DNA of 38,268 nt from Olsenella_K sp051878835 (GTDB taxonomy: Bacteria > Actinomycetota > Coriobacteriia > Coriobacteriales > Atopobiaceae): NCBI GenBank assembly GCA_051878835.1, contig JBJEKW010000073.1:1-38268 (forward strand), given 5' to 3'. Shown one piece after another: positions 22,622 to 32,394 of the stretch. The translations under genes were made by a program, and so were the position numbers. Under the pieces are notes generated by a model, which worked only from the letters and a program-made list of their open reading frames with translations, was not told the origin of the DNA and did not search any database. How positions within the stretch are numbered: the stretch's first letter is position 1; each line of letters opens with the position of its first letter.

Positions 22622-23380
22622 CTACAGCAGCCTGACCGAGGCTGCCTCGCAGTCGTCGACGAACTCCTTGGGGCACTCGTCGTCCGACACCACGGTGTCC
22701 ACCTCGTCCAGGCGGCACACGGGGAAGGTCAGCTGACGGCCCACCTTGCTGGAGTCCATCAGCACTACGGTCTGCGTGGCGTTCTCGCACACGGAGCGCT
22801 TCAGCACGGCCTCGTCGTCCGAGCCGCACGTGAAGCCGTTGCCCCGCGCATATCCCGTGACGCCGATGAAGGCCTGGTCAAAGCTGAGCGACCCCACGCG
22901 CTTTATGGCGCTGCCGCCCGTGGTGCACAGGGAGTACGTGTTCAGCCGGCCTCCCACCAGGTAGGTGGACGCCTGCTGCAGTCGTGCCAGCTTCGTCGCC
23001 ACGGTAAGCGAGTTCGTGAAGATCAGGAGCCGCATGTCGGGCAGGGCGTCTGCCAGCTCGGTCGCGGTCGAGCCGGAGTCCATGTAGATGGTGGTGTCCG
23101 GCCGCACCAGCTGTGCGGCCTTGCGTGCAATCTCCAGCTTCTCCGTGGAGTGGCGGGCGGCGCGGTTGTCCAGAAGGTCGTCGGTCCCGATGGCGAACCC
23201 CACGGACTTGGCGCCGCCGTGCACGCGGATGATCAGGCGCTGGGCGTCCAGGGTCTTCAGGTCTGTGCGCAACGTAGTCTCGCTGACGTCCGGGAACGTC
23301 CGCTTCAGCTGAGTCAGAGAGACACAGCCCTCCTGGTTTACCAGCGAGACTATCCGGTCGCGCCTCTGGTCCATGTCCAT
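22622..23380 (-). CDS. DeoR-family transcriptional regulator
   Basis: Sugar-phosphate-sensing repressor family. The N-terminal HTH (DQRRDRIVSLVNQEGCVSLT, then SETTLRTDLKTLDAQRLIIR and VHGGA) is followed by the DeoR sensor domain (YMDSGSTATELADALP, TNSLTVATKLA, GRLNTYSLCTTG, KVGRQLTFPVCRLDEVDTVV). From the ATG at 23380 it has 252 aa and GGAGGG lies about 10 nt upstream; an in-frame ATG at 23413 would add 11 residues with a weaker site. No sugar operon adjoins it, so it is an orphan and its target is unknown. Confidence 0.92.
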   Translation of the reverse strand: MDMDQRRDRIVSLVNQEGCVSLTQLKRTFPDVSETTLRTDLKTLDAQRLIIRVHGGAKSVGFAIGTDDLLDNRAARHSTEKLEIARKAAQLVRPDTTIYMDSGSTATELADALPDMRLLIFTNSLTVATKLARLQQASTYLVGGRLNTYSLCTTGGSAIKRVGSLSFDQAFIGVTGYARGNGFTCGSDDEAVLKRSVCENATQTVVLMDSSKVGRQLTFPVCRLDEVDTVVSDDECPKEFVDDCEAASVRLL

Positions 23381-23616
23381 GATGTCTGGCCCCTCCGAGC
23401 GAAGTTCGGTCATGGTTTCCCGTCCTCTACATAGTAGCCTCGAAAAACGTCCGTACGCATGGCCTCATTTCGTCTGGGCGTTTGCCTACGCCGCATCCAC
23501 CGAACAGCGTTTGGATGGATTGACGCGCTACGTAGAATCTTGCGTAGCTAGTGGAGAAGGGCATCGGTTATCAGCGCGCAAAGAAGGACCTTGGAGAAGG
23601 GCATTAAATCGGCAAC

Positions 23617-23651
23617 AAAAAAGGACCGCCACCCGAAGGTGACGGTCCTTT
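23617..23651 (-). terminator. Minus-strand terminator of the GGGtGRT operon
   Basis: On the minus strand, AAAGGACCGTCACC-TTCG-GGTGGCGGTCCTTT forms a stem with a stable TTCG loop and is followed by TTTTTT in total. It lies 36 bp beyond the GGGtGRT stop codon. Confidence 0.92.
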
Positions 23652-23686
23652 GTGCTGTGCGGAGTACGAACGAGGTAGGGCAGAGC

Positions 23687-24691
23687 CTACTTGTTCATGG
23701 CCTCCTCGACGGCGACGGCGCAAGCCACGGTGGCACCGACCATGGGGTTGTTGCCCATGCCGATGAGGCCCATCATGTCAACGTGCGCAGGCACGGAGGA
23801 GGAGCCGGCGAACTGGGCGTCGGAGTGCATACGGCCCATGGTGTCGGTCATGCCGTAGGAAGCGGGGCCGGCGGCCATGTTGTCGGGGTGCAGGGTACGG
23901 CCAGTGCCGCCACCGGAAGCGACGGAGAAGTACTTCTTGCCAGCGGCAAGGCGCTCCTTCTTGTACGTGCCAGCAACGGGGTGCTGGAAGCGCGTCGGGT
24001 TGGTGGAGTTGCCGGTGATCGAGATGTCGACGTTCTCGTGCCACATGATGGCAACGCCCTCGCGGACGTCGTCGGCGCCGTAGCAGTTGACCTTGGCGCG
24101 CGGGCCATCAGAGTACGGAATCTTCTCGACGATCTTCAGCTCGCTGGTGTAGTAGTCGAACTGAGTCTTCACGTAGGTGAAGCCGTTGATGCGGGCGATG
24201 ATCTGGGCGGCGTCCTTGCCGAGGCCGTTCAGGATAACGCGCAGGGGCTTCTTGCGGGCCTTGTTGGCGTTGTTGGCGATGCCGATGGCGCCCTCAGCGG
24301 CTGCGAAGGACTCGTGGCCAGCCAGGAAGGCGAAGCACTCGGTGTCCTCGCCCAGCAGCATGGCGCCCAGGTTGCCGTGGCCCAGGCCGACCTTGCGCTC
24401 GTCGGCAACGGAGCCGGGGACGCAGAAGGCCTGCAGGCCCTCGCCGATGGCGGAGGCAGCCTCAGGAGCGGTCTTCACGCCCTTCTTGATGGCGATAGCG
24501 CAGCCGGCGGTGTAGGCCCAAGCGGCGTTCTCAAAGGCGATGGACTGAACGCCGAACACGATGTCGCGAGCGTTGACGCCCTTGTCCAGGCAAATCTTCT
24601 CGGCATCCTCAAGTCCGTTGATGCCGTAGCTGTCGAGCACCTTGTTGATCTTGTCGATGCGGCGCTCGTAACCCTCAAACGTAACTGCCAT
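23687..24691 (-). CDS. GGGtGRT-family protein, function unknown
   Basis: A 334-aa member of the family named for its Gly-rich motif, here SVASGGGTGRTLHPDN (GGGTGRT at residues 260-266). Other well-kept stretches are YTAGCAIAIKKG, LGHGNLGAMLLGEDTECFAF, NNANKARKKPLRVILNG and HVDMMGLIGMGNNPMVG. The family occurs in anaerobes next to a NifU-like scaffold, as here, with 24 nt between the two genes; that context is known, the function is not. No signal peptide or membrane segment is evident. It is the second gene of the operon and has its own strong terminator. Involvement in iron-sulfur or sulfur handling is an inference from the partner gene only. Confidence 0.93.
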   Translation of the reverse strand: MAVTFEGYERRIDKINKVLDSYGINGLEDAEKICLDKGVNARDIVFGVQSIAFENAAWAYTAGCAIAIKKGVKTAPEAASAIGEGLQAFCVPGSVADERKVGLGHGNLGAMLLGEDTECFAFLAGHESFAAAEGAIGIANNANKARKKPLRVILNGLGKDAAQIIARINGFTYVKTQFDYYTSELKIVEKIPYSDGPRAKVNCYGADDVREGVAIMWHENVDISITGNSTNPTRFQHPVAGTYKKERLAAGKKYFSVASGGGTGRTLHPDNMAAGPASYGMTDTMGRMHSDAQFAGSSSVPAHVDMMGLIGMGNNPMVGATVACAVAVEEAMNK

Positions 24692-24715
24692 GGTGTGATT
24701 CAGCCTCCTCTTCTG

Positions 24716-25450
24716 TTACTCGTGGACGGGGAACTTGGACTCGGGGTCGTGAGTCTCCTCGTCGGTGCGAGGATCGATGAACTTCGCGGCCTGATCCCAC
24801 TGGCCGAAGTGGCCCATGGCCTTCTGGACGGCCTCCTTGGGATCGACACCTGCCTTCACGGCGTCGGTGAACTTGCCGAGGTTCAGGAACTCGAAGCCCA
24901 CGATCTCGTCGTTCTTGTTGATGGCCATGCGGGTGACATAGCCCTGGGTCAGCTCGAGGTAACGAGCGCCCTTGGCCTTGGTGCCGTACATGGTGCCGAC
25001 CATGGAGCGCAGGCCCTTGCCGAGGTCGTCGAGGCCGGTGCCGATGGGCAGGCCGCCCTCGGAGAATGCGGTCTGGGTGCGGCCGTAGACGATCTGCAGG
25101 AACAGGGAACGCATGGCGACGTTGATGGCGTCGCAGACCAGGTCGGTGTTCAGGCACTCGAGGATGGTCTTGCCGGGGAGGATCTCGGCGGCCATGGCGG
25201 CGGAGTGGGTCATGCCGGAGCAGCCGATGGTCTCGATCAGGCACTCCTCGACGACGCCCTCCTTCACGTTCAGGCTCAGCTTGCAGGCGCCCTGCTGGGG
25301 AGCGCACCAGCCCACACCATGCGTGTAGCCGGAGATGTCCGTGATCTGCTTGGCCTGGACCCACTTACCCTCCTCGGGAATGGGTGCAGGTCCGTGGTAT
25401 GCGCCCTTGGCGACGGGGCACATCTTCTCCACTTCTGCGGAATACTGCAT
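24716..25450 (-). CDS. NifU/IscU-like iron-sulfur scaffold paired with GGGtGRT protein
   Basis: A 244-aa protein with a NifU/IscU-type N-terminal half: WCAPQQGACKLSL (C49, C56), TIGCSGMTHSAAMAAEILPG (C77) and LNTDLVCDAINVAMRSLF (C106). The GCSGM-to-VC spacing is that of IscU-like scaffolds, while residues about 120-244 form an extra C-terminal region lacking in classic IscU (TKAKGARYLELTQGYVTRMA, EIVGFEFLNLGKFTDAVKAG). It may build or carry a cluster for the GGGtGRT protein encoded just downstream. AGGAG precedes the ATG at 25450. No IscS or SUF genes are in the window. Confidence 0.9.
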   Translation of the reverse strand: MQYSAEVEKMCPVAKGAYHGPAPIPEEGKWVQAKQITDISGYTHGVGWCAPQQGACKLSLNVKEGVVEECLIETIGCSGMTHSAAMAAEILPGKTILECLNTDLVCDAINVAMRSLFLQIVYGRTQTAFSEGGLPIGTGLDDLGKGLRSMVGTMYGTKAKGARYLELTQGYVTRMAINKNDEIVGFEFLNLGKFTDAVKAGVDPKEAVQKAMGHFGQWDQAAKFIDPRTDEETHDPESKFPVHE

Positions 25451-25815
25451 GAATTCTCCTCTCCAACAAATCCCGTGGCCGCGGCGCGACCACATCGATC
25501 TGTACTGCCAACAACTGACGCGCCATCCCCACGGCGCGTAAGGCGGGGGTCCAGACACTCAAAAACGGACCCACCCGAAAATGAATAATAGCGGCGCATC
25601 GGCGGCATGACAACGAGAATTGCGCATGGAGTCGTGCGAGCGCCGCGATTGCGTCGGGCGTGCGGTCGGGTGGCGCGCCACCACGCCCACGCTGCGAGAA
25701 GTTCGCGGCGTAATGGTTCGCACGCTGAAGCGCGGGCGGCGGGGCCGCTTGGCTAGAATGGAAAAACACACGAGCCAATGACCCGGCCTGCAGCCGGGCG
25801 AAGGGTGGGATTTCC
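25451..25815. other. Divergent intergenic region between the NifU-like gene and the DJ-1 gene
   Basis: 365 bp without a gene. It should carry the promoters of the GGGtGRT operon and of the plus-strand DJ-1 unit; TAGAAT at 25753-25758 is a possible -10 box for the latter. Nothing else stands out. Confidence 0.55.
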
Positions 25816-26397
25816 ATGTTCAAGCAGACGACGAACAGGCGCGTGGCCGCCTTCCTGGCCGACGGGTGCGAGGAGGTCGAGGCGCTGGCGGTTCTGGACG
25901 TGCTGTACCGCAGCGGCGTCCCCTGCGACACCGTGTCCATCACGAGCAAGCGCGACATCGTCTCGTCCCACGAGATTCACGTGACCTGCGACAAGACCAT
26001 CGACCAGCTGAACTTCGACGACTACGACGTTTTGTTCCTGCCCGGCGGCATGCCCGGCACCACCAACCTGGCGGCACGCGAGCCGCTGGTCAGCCAGGTG
26101 GACCGCTTTGCCGCGGGTGCGGGCATCGTGGCGGCCATCTGCGCCGCGCCGGGCGTGGTCCTGGCGCGCAGGGGCCTTCTGAAGGGTCGCCGCGCCACGG
26201 CAAACCCGAACTTCCAGCACGAGATCACCGAGAACGGCGGCACGCTGGTGGCGGACCAGCCGGTAGTGCGCGACGGCAACATCTTTACCAGCCAGGGCAT
26301 GGGCACGGCCATCTACCTGGGCCTGGAGCTTGTGAGCGAGCTGGTGAGCCCGCAGGCTGCCGAGGACGTGAAGCCGCGCATCGTGTTCTGGGGCTAG
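25816..26397 (+). CDS. DJ-1/PfpI family protein
   Basis: A 193-aa class I glutamine amidotransferase-like protein of the DJ-1/YajL group, associated with deglycation or redox stress responses (functions debated). The nucleophile-elbow cysteine is C109 in AAICAAPGVVLARRG, and the conserved acidic partner is E20 in DGCEEVEAL. LFLPGGMPGTTNL and the C-terminal FTSQGMGTAIYLGLELV are typical. It is cytosolic. The EamA transporter gene begins 2 nt after its stop, so they are translationally coupled. Confidence 0.95.
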   Translation: MFKQTTNRRVAAFLADGCEEVEALAVLDVLYRSGVPCDTVSITSKRDIVSSHEIHVTCDKTIDQLNFDDYDVLFLPGGMPGTTNLAAREPLVSQVDRFAAGAGIVAAICAAPGVVLARRGLLKGRRATANPNFQHEITENGGTLVADQPVVRDGNIFTSQGMGTAIYLGLELVSELVSPQAAEDVKPRIVFWG

Positions 26398-26398
26398 G

Positions 26399-27361
26399 TT
26401 GGGAGCCGAGCAAACGCGCGGTGCACGTCAGCTGCCTGGCTGGGTGTATCGCGCCATGCTGCTGGGGGCGGCCCTCCTGTGGGGCGGCTCCTTCGTGGTC
26501 ATCAAGGGCGCGCTGGACGACGTGCCGCCGGCCTGGCTCATGGGCGTGCGCTTTACCCTGGCCGGCGTGGTCATGGCGCTGCTGTCCCGCCGCAGGGTCA
26601 GCCAGAACCTGGACGGCAGCCACTGGTTTGCGGCGCTGGTCATAGGCGTGCTGTCGGGCCTGGGCTACCTCATCCAGAACATCGGCCTTACCGACACGAC
26701 CCCGGGCCGCAACGCATTCCTGACCGCCACGTACAGCGTCATGGTGCCCTTCATGGCGTGGGGCATCTCGCGCGTGAGGCCCCGGGCGTCCAACGTGGTG
26801 GCGGCGCTGGTGGCGCTGACGGGCGTGGGCCTGCTCTCCCTGCCGGGGGAGGGCCTGGGCCTGGGATGGGGCGACGGGCTGACGCTCTTCTCGGCGGTGT
26901 TCTACGCGGCCGAGATAGCGCTGTGGCCCCACCTGGCCTCCGGGCACGACGTCATCACCCTGACGACGGCGCAGTTCTTCGTGATGGGGGCGCTGTGCCT
27001 GGTCGTGGGCGTGGTTGCGGAGCCCGTGCCGCAGGCGCAGGTCCTGGCGTCGGGTGCGTTCTGGGCACAGCTGGCCTACCTGGTCTTGCTGTCGTCGTGC
27101 GCGTGCACGCTGGCGCAAAACGTCGGTCAGAACCATGTGCCGTCGGCCCAGGCGGCGCTGCTGCTGTCGCTGGAGAGCGTGTTCGGCGTGATGTTCAGCG
27201 TGATCTTCTACGGCGAGCAGGTCACGGTCCAGCTGGCCATCGGGTTTGCCCTGGTGTTCGTGGCGGTCTTGATGAGCGAGGTGCCACCCAGCGTGCTGGC
27301 CCAGAACCTGCGGGCCCGCAGGGCGAGGCAGGCGGCCGACGCGCAGGGGCGCAAGGAATAG
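26399..27361 (+). CDS. EamA/DMT-family transporter
   Basis: An inner-membrane drug/metabolite transporter-type permease of about 320 aa with ten predicted helices in two EamA repeats: the first from MLLGAALLWGGSFVVIKGAL, the second from GDGLTLFSAVFYAAEIALW. The conserved DMT end ALLLSLESVFGVMFSVIFYG is clear. Substrates in this superfamily range from amino acids to drugs, so none is named. The start is a TTG at 26399, 2 nt after the DJ-1 stop; the next ATG (26456) falls inside the first helix, so an upstream non-ATG start is needed. The C-terminal tail is basic (RARRARQAADAQGRKE), as expected for the cytoplasmic side. Confidence 0.9.
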   Translation: MGAEQTRGARQLPGWVYRAMLLGAALLWGGSFVVIKGALDDVPPAWLMGVRFTLAGVVMALLSRRRVSQNLDGSHWFAALVIGVLSGLGYLIQNIGLTDTTPGRNAFLTATYSVMVPFMAWGISRVRPRASNVVAALVALTGVGLLSLPGEGLGLGWGDGLTLFSAVFYAAEIALWPHLASGHDVITLTTAQFFVMGALCLVVGVVAEPVPQAQVLASGAFWAQLAYLVLLSSCACTLAQNVGQNHVPSAQAALLLSLESVFGVMFSVIFYGEQVTVQLAIGFALVFVAVLMSEVPPSVLAQNLRARRARQAADAQGRKE

Positions 27362-27407
27362 GCCCAAAAGGTCTACGAGTATTTGGTCTACGAAGCAGGA
27401 GGTCCAC

Positions 27408-28256
27408 ATGAGCAGTGAGGCAAGCGCCGTCGCGAAGGCGGCGGATCTGCCGTTCCAGGCGGTCTTCTCGGACATCGACGGCACGCTGGTGGACGCAAAC
27501 CACCACCCCATGCCGCAGACGGCCCCCACGGTGCAGCGCCTGACGCAGATGGGCGTGCCGTTCGTGCTGGTGTCGTCGCGCGCGACGGGAGGCATCACCT
27601 GCATTCACCGCCAGCTGGGGTTCCACGGCCCCTACGTGGCCTATGGCGGAGCCCTCATCCGCGACGAGGACGGACATGACCTGTACAGCAAGACCATCGA
27701 CATCGACTCCGCCTGCCAGATAAAGGACTATCTCACGAGCCAGCTGCCGCAGGTGTTCGCCTGCACGTACGGCTTTGACACGTGGATCGTCGACACGCGC
27801 GAGGACCCGCGCGTGAAGCAGGAGGAGTTCTTCATCCAGGACCAGGCCGTCGAGTCCTCCGACGTGCGCGGCACGTTCGGCCAGCGGGGCGTGCACAAGT
27901 TCATGCTGATGGGCGAGCCCGACGCCATCCTGCAGGCCGAGCGGGAGGTAAAGAAGCGCTTCCCCCAGCTGGCGGTCGTGCGCTCCCGCGCCGAGCTGTG
28001 CGAGATCTCGGCCGGCGGCGTGCGCAAGAGCGAGGGCGTGCGCATGATGTGCCAGCACCTGGGCGTGGACCCCGCCCGCTGCCTGGCGTTCGGCGACGGG
28101 CTGAACGACCTCGACATGATGGGCGCCGTGGGCACCTCCTACGCCATGGCAAACGCGGAGCCCCAGGTGAAGGAGGCCGCGACCCACGTGGCGCGCTGGT
28201 CAAACGTGCAGAACGGCGTCGGCCGCACCCTGGAGGAGCTGCTGCAGGGGCGCTAG
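27408..28256 (+). CDS. Cof-type HAD-superfamily phosphatase
   Basis: A 282-aa phosphatase of the Cof/IIB subclass that dephosphorylates sugar phosphates or related small molecules. Motif I is VFSDIDGTLVD (nucleophile D22, acid/base D24), motif II lies in FVLVSSRATGG, motif III lysine in GVRKSEGV, and motif IV is CLAFGDGLNDLDMMGAVG. The cap domain sits between motifs II and III. AGGAGG precedes the ATG. The 46-nt gap after the transporter holds two copies of GGTCTACGA and no terminator, so the gene probably belongs to the same transcript as the DJ-1 and EamA genes. Confidence 0.95.
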   Translation: MSSEASAVAKAADLPFQAVFSDIDGTLVDANHHPMPQTAPTVQRLTQMGVPFVLVSSRATGGITCIHRQLGFHGPYVAYGGALIRDEDGHDLYSKTIDIDSACQIKDYLTSQLPQVFACTYGFDTWIVDTREDPRVKQEEFFIQDQAVESSDVRGTFGQRGVHKFMLMGEPDAILQAEREVKKRFPQLAVVRSRAELCEISAGGVRKSEGVRMMCQHLGVDPARCLAFGDGLNDLDMMGAVGTSYAMANAEPQVKEAATHVARWSNVQNGVGRTLEELLQGR

Positions 28257-28373
28257 GCGCAGGCGCCGCCGGGCAAGAAGGACCGCTTGGACCGCACGCA
28301 GGCGATGCAAACGCGCTAAGCTAGAAGGCTCAGGGGCGCGCGCACGGGTCGCGCCCCGGCTGGGGCGAGGGCG

Positions 28374-31300
28374 GTGCGTCGCGTGATCTCGGAAGCTACT
28401 CTGAGGGGGCTGTGCAGCCCAGCGGTCATGAGCCGCGCATACTACGTTGCGGAGCGTGGGGTGCGCCTGCATGGGCGCACCTGCGCATACGACAGTGGCC
28501 GCACCATTCTGTCGGCAGACATCGACGGCACGTACAGCTACAGCGGCCGCTACCACACCAGCGTCACCCTGGACGAGGACAACGACCGCGTCCTGTCCTA
28601 CCGCTGCACCTGCCCGGCGGCCCAGAAGTACGAGGGCCCCTGCAAGCATGCCATCGCCCTGGTGCTGGACTTCAACGAGAACCCCCACGACTACGACGGC
28701 TACAGCGAGACGAGCCACGTCACCACGTCCAAAAGCATAGCCCGCTACCTGCAGCGCCATGCCCAGCGCCACATCGAGGCCGTCGGCGCCCAGACCGAGG
28801 GCCGCACGGGCACGGTGCGGCTGGAGCTGACGCTGAGCTACTCCACGGGCTTCGACGCCCGGTTCCAGGTGGCCGGCGAGCGCGGGGCGTACGTGGTGAA
28901 GAACCTGGGCGACTTCGTGGACGCGGTCACGACGCAGAGCTACCACAAGTACGGCAAGCGCCTGGCCTTCACCCACGCCAGGGACGCCTTCGCACCCGAC
29001 TCCGTGCCCCTGGTGGACTTCGTCGTGCGCGCCGTGCGCAACCGCCGCTCGTATGCCCTGGAGCGCGTGGCCGGCCGCGTGGGCATGGGCTCCTATCACA
29101 CCGCCCTGCGCGACCTCAGGCTGTCGTCTCCCGAGCTGGAGGAGCTCCTGGACATCTGCGAGGGCCACCAGGTCATGTTTGAGGACCGCGCCCAGAGGGG
29201 CACGGCCCAGCCCGACCGCGCGCGCAGGCTGCAGGTGCTGTCGGGCGACCCGCCCGTCTCGCTGGAGCTGGTGCAGGTGGGTGGCGGCGGCTCGTACGAG
29301 CTCGTGCGCCACGGCAACGTGCGCATGGCGCTTTCGGGCGGCATCTGCCTGGCATGGGACGACGCGCACCTGTGGAGGTGCACGTCCAAGCTGGCGCCCG
29401 TGGCGGACTTCCTGGCCTCGGCCTATGGTGACCCCTCCGACCACCTGCTCATTGGCGAGCACGACGTGAGGGCGTTCTGCGCCCAGGCGCTGCCGGCGCT
29501 GGAGTCGGCGGTCAGCGTGAGCGCGCCGCCCCAGCTGGACCAGCTGCGCCCGCAGCCCTGCCAGCTGGAGTTCTACCTGGATGCCACGCAGAAGGGGGCC
29601 ACGTGCCTGGCCGTGGCGCGCTACGGCCAGAAGCGCCTGGCGCTGATGGGCGACCGTGGTGCAGCCGAGCGCGACCTCATGCGTGACGCGGCCACCGAAG
29701 GCGCGGGCCGCGCCGTGGTCACACGCTACTTCCCCATGACGGACGGGGGCAGGCTGGCTATGGGCGGCCGCTCGGACGACGCGCTGGCAACCATCGTGTA
29801 CGAGGGCGTCCCGGAGCTGCNNNNNNNNNNNNNNNNNNNNNNNNNNNNNNNNNNNNNNNNNNNNNNNNNNNNNNNNNNNNNNNNNNNNNNNNNNNNNNNN
29901 NNNNNNNNNNNNNNNNNNNNGGCCGCTCGGACGACGCGCTGGCAACCATCGTGTACGAGGGCGTCCCGGAGCTGCGGCGGGTGGGAAAGGTCTTTCTTAC
30001 CCCGGCGTTCGAGGCCCTGAGGTCGCATGCGCACCCCAGCGTGCGCATGGGCGTATCGGTGAAGTCGAACCTGGTCAGCCTGACCCTGCAGACCACGGGC
30101 GTGGCCGCGGGCGAGCTGCACGCGCTCCTGGCCAGCTACCGGCTAAAGAAGCGCTACCACCGCCTGCGCGACGGCTCCATCCTGGACCTGAGCCAGCTGG
30201 ACCTGGACAAGGTCAGCCAGGTGGCGGACGAGCTGGGGCTGAGCGCCGACCAGCTGGACGCGGGCCGCGCGAACATACCCTCGTACAAGGCGTTCCTGCT
30301 GGACAACATCATGGACGACCAGCAGAAGGACGCCTCGTTCGAGGACTACGTCCAGGGCTTCAGGTCGGTGGACCCCACGGTGTACCAGGTGCCGCAGGGG
30401 CTGGCCGCCACGCTGCGCCCGTACCAGGTGAGCGGCTACCAGTGGCTGAGCGCCCTGTGCGACATGGGCTTCGGCGGCATCCTGGCAGACGAGATGGGCC
30501 TGGGAAAGAGCGTGCAGCTGATATCGCTGCTGCTGGCGCGTCTGGGCGACGCCCGCAAGGTGGGGCCGTCGCTCATCGTGTGCCCGGCCTCGCTGGTGTA
30601 CAACTGGCAGGCCGAGTTCGCGAAGTTCGCGCCCGGCATGCGCGTGCGCGTGGTGGCGGGCACGGCGCCCGAGCGCCACGACCTGCGCGCCCAGGGCGAC
30701 GTGGACGTGCTCATCACCAGCTACGACCTGCTGCGTCGCGACATCCAGGAGTACGCGCCCATGCCCCTGTGGGCCGCCGTCCTGGACGAGGCACAGTACA
30801 TAAAGAACCATGAGACGCTGGCAGCCCGAGCCGTGAAGCTGCTGAACGCACGGCACCGCTTTGCACTGTCGGGCACGCCCATCGAGAACCGCCTGTCCGA
30901 GCTGTGGAGCATATTTGACTTTTTGATGCCGGGACTTCTGGGCTCGTACGAGCGCTTCCGCGACCGCTACGAGCGCCCCATCGTGGATGGGCACGACGAG
31001 GCGGCCTCCGCCAGGCTGCGCGCCGCGGTCGGCCCGTTCATCCTGCGCAGGCTCAAGAAGGACGTCCTGGTGGATCTGCCCGACAAGCTGGAGCAGGTGG
31101 TGTACGCCCGCATGGGAGAGGAGCAGTCGCGCCTGTACGCCGCCAGCGTGGAGGAGCTGCGCGAGTCCTTGGGCAAGCAGTCGAACGAGGAGTTCGGCCG
31201 CTCTCGCATGCAGGTCCTGGCGGCGCTGACGCGCCTGAGGGAGATCTGCTGCGACCCCAGGCTGGTCTTCGACGGCTACGACGGCGGTTCGTGCAAGCTG

Positions 31301-31801
31301 GACGCCATCATGGAGCTGGTGGAGCAGGCCGTGGACTCCAACGCAAAGATGCTGATCTTCTCGCAGTTCACGAGCTACCTGGACCTCATGGCCGAGGAGC
31401 TGGACCGCAGGCAGGTGTCCTACTACACCATCACGGGAGCCACGCCGAAGCGTCGCCGACTGGATTTGGTGAACGCCTTCAACTCGGACGACACACCGGT
31501 GTTCCTGATCTCGCTGAAGGCGGGCGGCACGGGCCTCAACCTGACGGGTGCCAGCATCGTGCTGCACGCAGACCCCTGGTGGAACGCGGCGGCGCAGGAC
31601 CAGGCGACCGACCGTGCGCACCGCATAGGCCAGACAAAGAACGTCACGGTGTACCGCGTCATCGCGAAGGGCACCGTGGAGGAGCGCATCCTGGAGCTGC
31701 AGGACGCAAAGAGCGCCCTGGCAGACGAGGTGGTGGGTACCGGTGCCGGCATGTCCCTGGGCCGCCTGACGAAGGACGACCTGGTGGCGTTGTTGGGATA
31801 G
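28374..31801 (+). CDS. SWIM zinc-finger Snf2-family helicase (split only by a false assembly gap)
   Basis: A DNA-dependent ATPase of the Snf2 superfamily. Residues about 75-95 hold the SWIM zinc finger (YRCTCPAAQKYEGPCKH, CxC...CxH). After a long linker come the helicase motifs: ILADEMGLGKSVQL (Walker A, near residue 650), VLDEAQYIKN (motif II, near 750), LSGTPIENRLSELW (III), then MLIFSQFTSYLDLM, SLKAGGTGLNLTGA and DQATDRAHRIGQ (V-VI). The Ns at 29821-29920 are flanked by identical 55-bp copies; removing 155 nt joins the two frames exactly and gives 1090 aa without a stop, so the gene is intact. The start is the GTG at 28374 after GGGGCGAGGGC. SWIM-Snf2 proteins are thought to remodel DNA-protein complexes; the target is unknown. 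Confidence 0.93.
29821..29920. other. 100-N scaffold gap, apparently false
   Basis: The gap is exactly 100 N. The 55 nt before it (29766-29820) and the 55 nt after it (29921-29975) are identical, starting GGCCGCTCGGACGACGCGCT and ending CCCGGAGCTGC. This is what two contigs look like when they overlap by one k-mer and were joined without merging. Confidence 0.95.
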
Positions 31802-31936
31802 TATGAAGATGCTACCTGCCCGCGAGGTGCCTTGAATAGCGCATCGGGCATGAGGGTACACATCAATACATGCACTATTCGAGCGCCGCGCGTCCCCCTG
31901 GGTCGCGCGGCTTCGCATTACGTGGAGGAGGCAGCC

Positions 31937-32209
31937 ATGCTATTTCAAACGAACGACAACAACGTGGTATTCCTGGACGACAGAGGCGAGGTCAAGGGCA
32001 AGGTCGAGTTTTCCGACCTGGATGACCAGACCGTGGACATCGACTCGGTGTACGTTGCCCCCTCTGAGCGCGGGTACGGCCTGGCCAGCCGCCTGATGGG
32101 CGCCGCTGCTCGCCACCTGCGCTTCGCGGGAAAGAAAGTCAAGGCCACTTGTCCCTACGCGCAGAAGTGGTTCGGCGACCACGCCGAGTACGCCGACATG
32201 CTGGCATAG
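31937..32209 (+). CDS. Small GNAT-like acetyltransferase (NATD1/YjdJ type)
   Basis: A 90-aa protein reduced to the core of the GNAT fold. The acetyl-CoA loop is VAPSERGYGLASRLMGAAAR (residues 42-61), preceded by FLDDRGEVKGKVEF and DIDSVYV beta strands, and followed by KVKATCPYAQKWFGDH, the Y/C-P-Y signature of the NATD1/YjdJ group. Acetyl acceptors of this group are unknown. GGAGGAGG precedes the ATG at 31937. A strong terminator follows the gene. Confidence 0.9.
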   Translation: MLFQTNDNNVVFLDDRGEVKGKVEFSDLDDQTVDIDSVYVAPSERGYGLASRLMGAAARHLRFAGKKVKATCPYAQKWFGDHAEYADMLA

Positions 32210-32242
32210 GCTTCGCAGCGGCAGGGTAGTTCGTCTGGAGAT

Positions 32243-32272
32243 GGGGTCGAGCGAGTGCTCGACCCCTTTTTT
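32243..32272 (+). terminator. Rho-independent terminator
   Basis: A perfect GGGGTCGAGC-GAGT-GCTCGACCCC stem is followed by six T, 33 bp after the GNAT gene. Confidence 0.95.
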
Positions 32273-32394
32273 GTTGCAAGAGGGTTTGGCCCTGGTGGCT
32301 ACTGCGGGGTCTTCGCCATGCATCTGCTATGGTGTGCCGCGCAACGCGGCTCTGCCACAAGGTGGTGCCGCGGCAATCATCCGGGAGGTTTTGC

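Noticed and set aside
23591..25588. 665-aa plus-strand ORF
   Set aside because: It is the antisense shadow of the GGGtGRT and NifU-like genes; its product is Val/Gly/Leu/Ala low complexity with no family motif.
28374..31801. Frameshifted helicase pseudogene
   Set aside because: The apparent break is the false N gap; collapsing the 55-bp overlap restores one frame.
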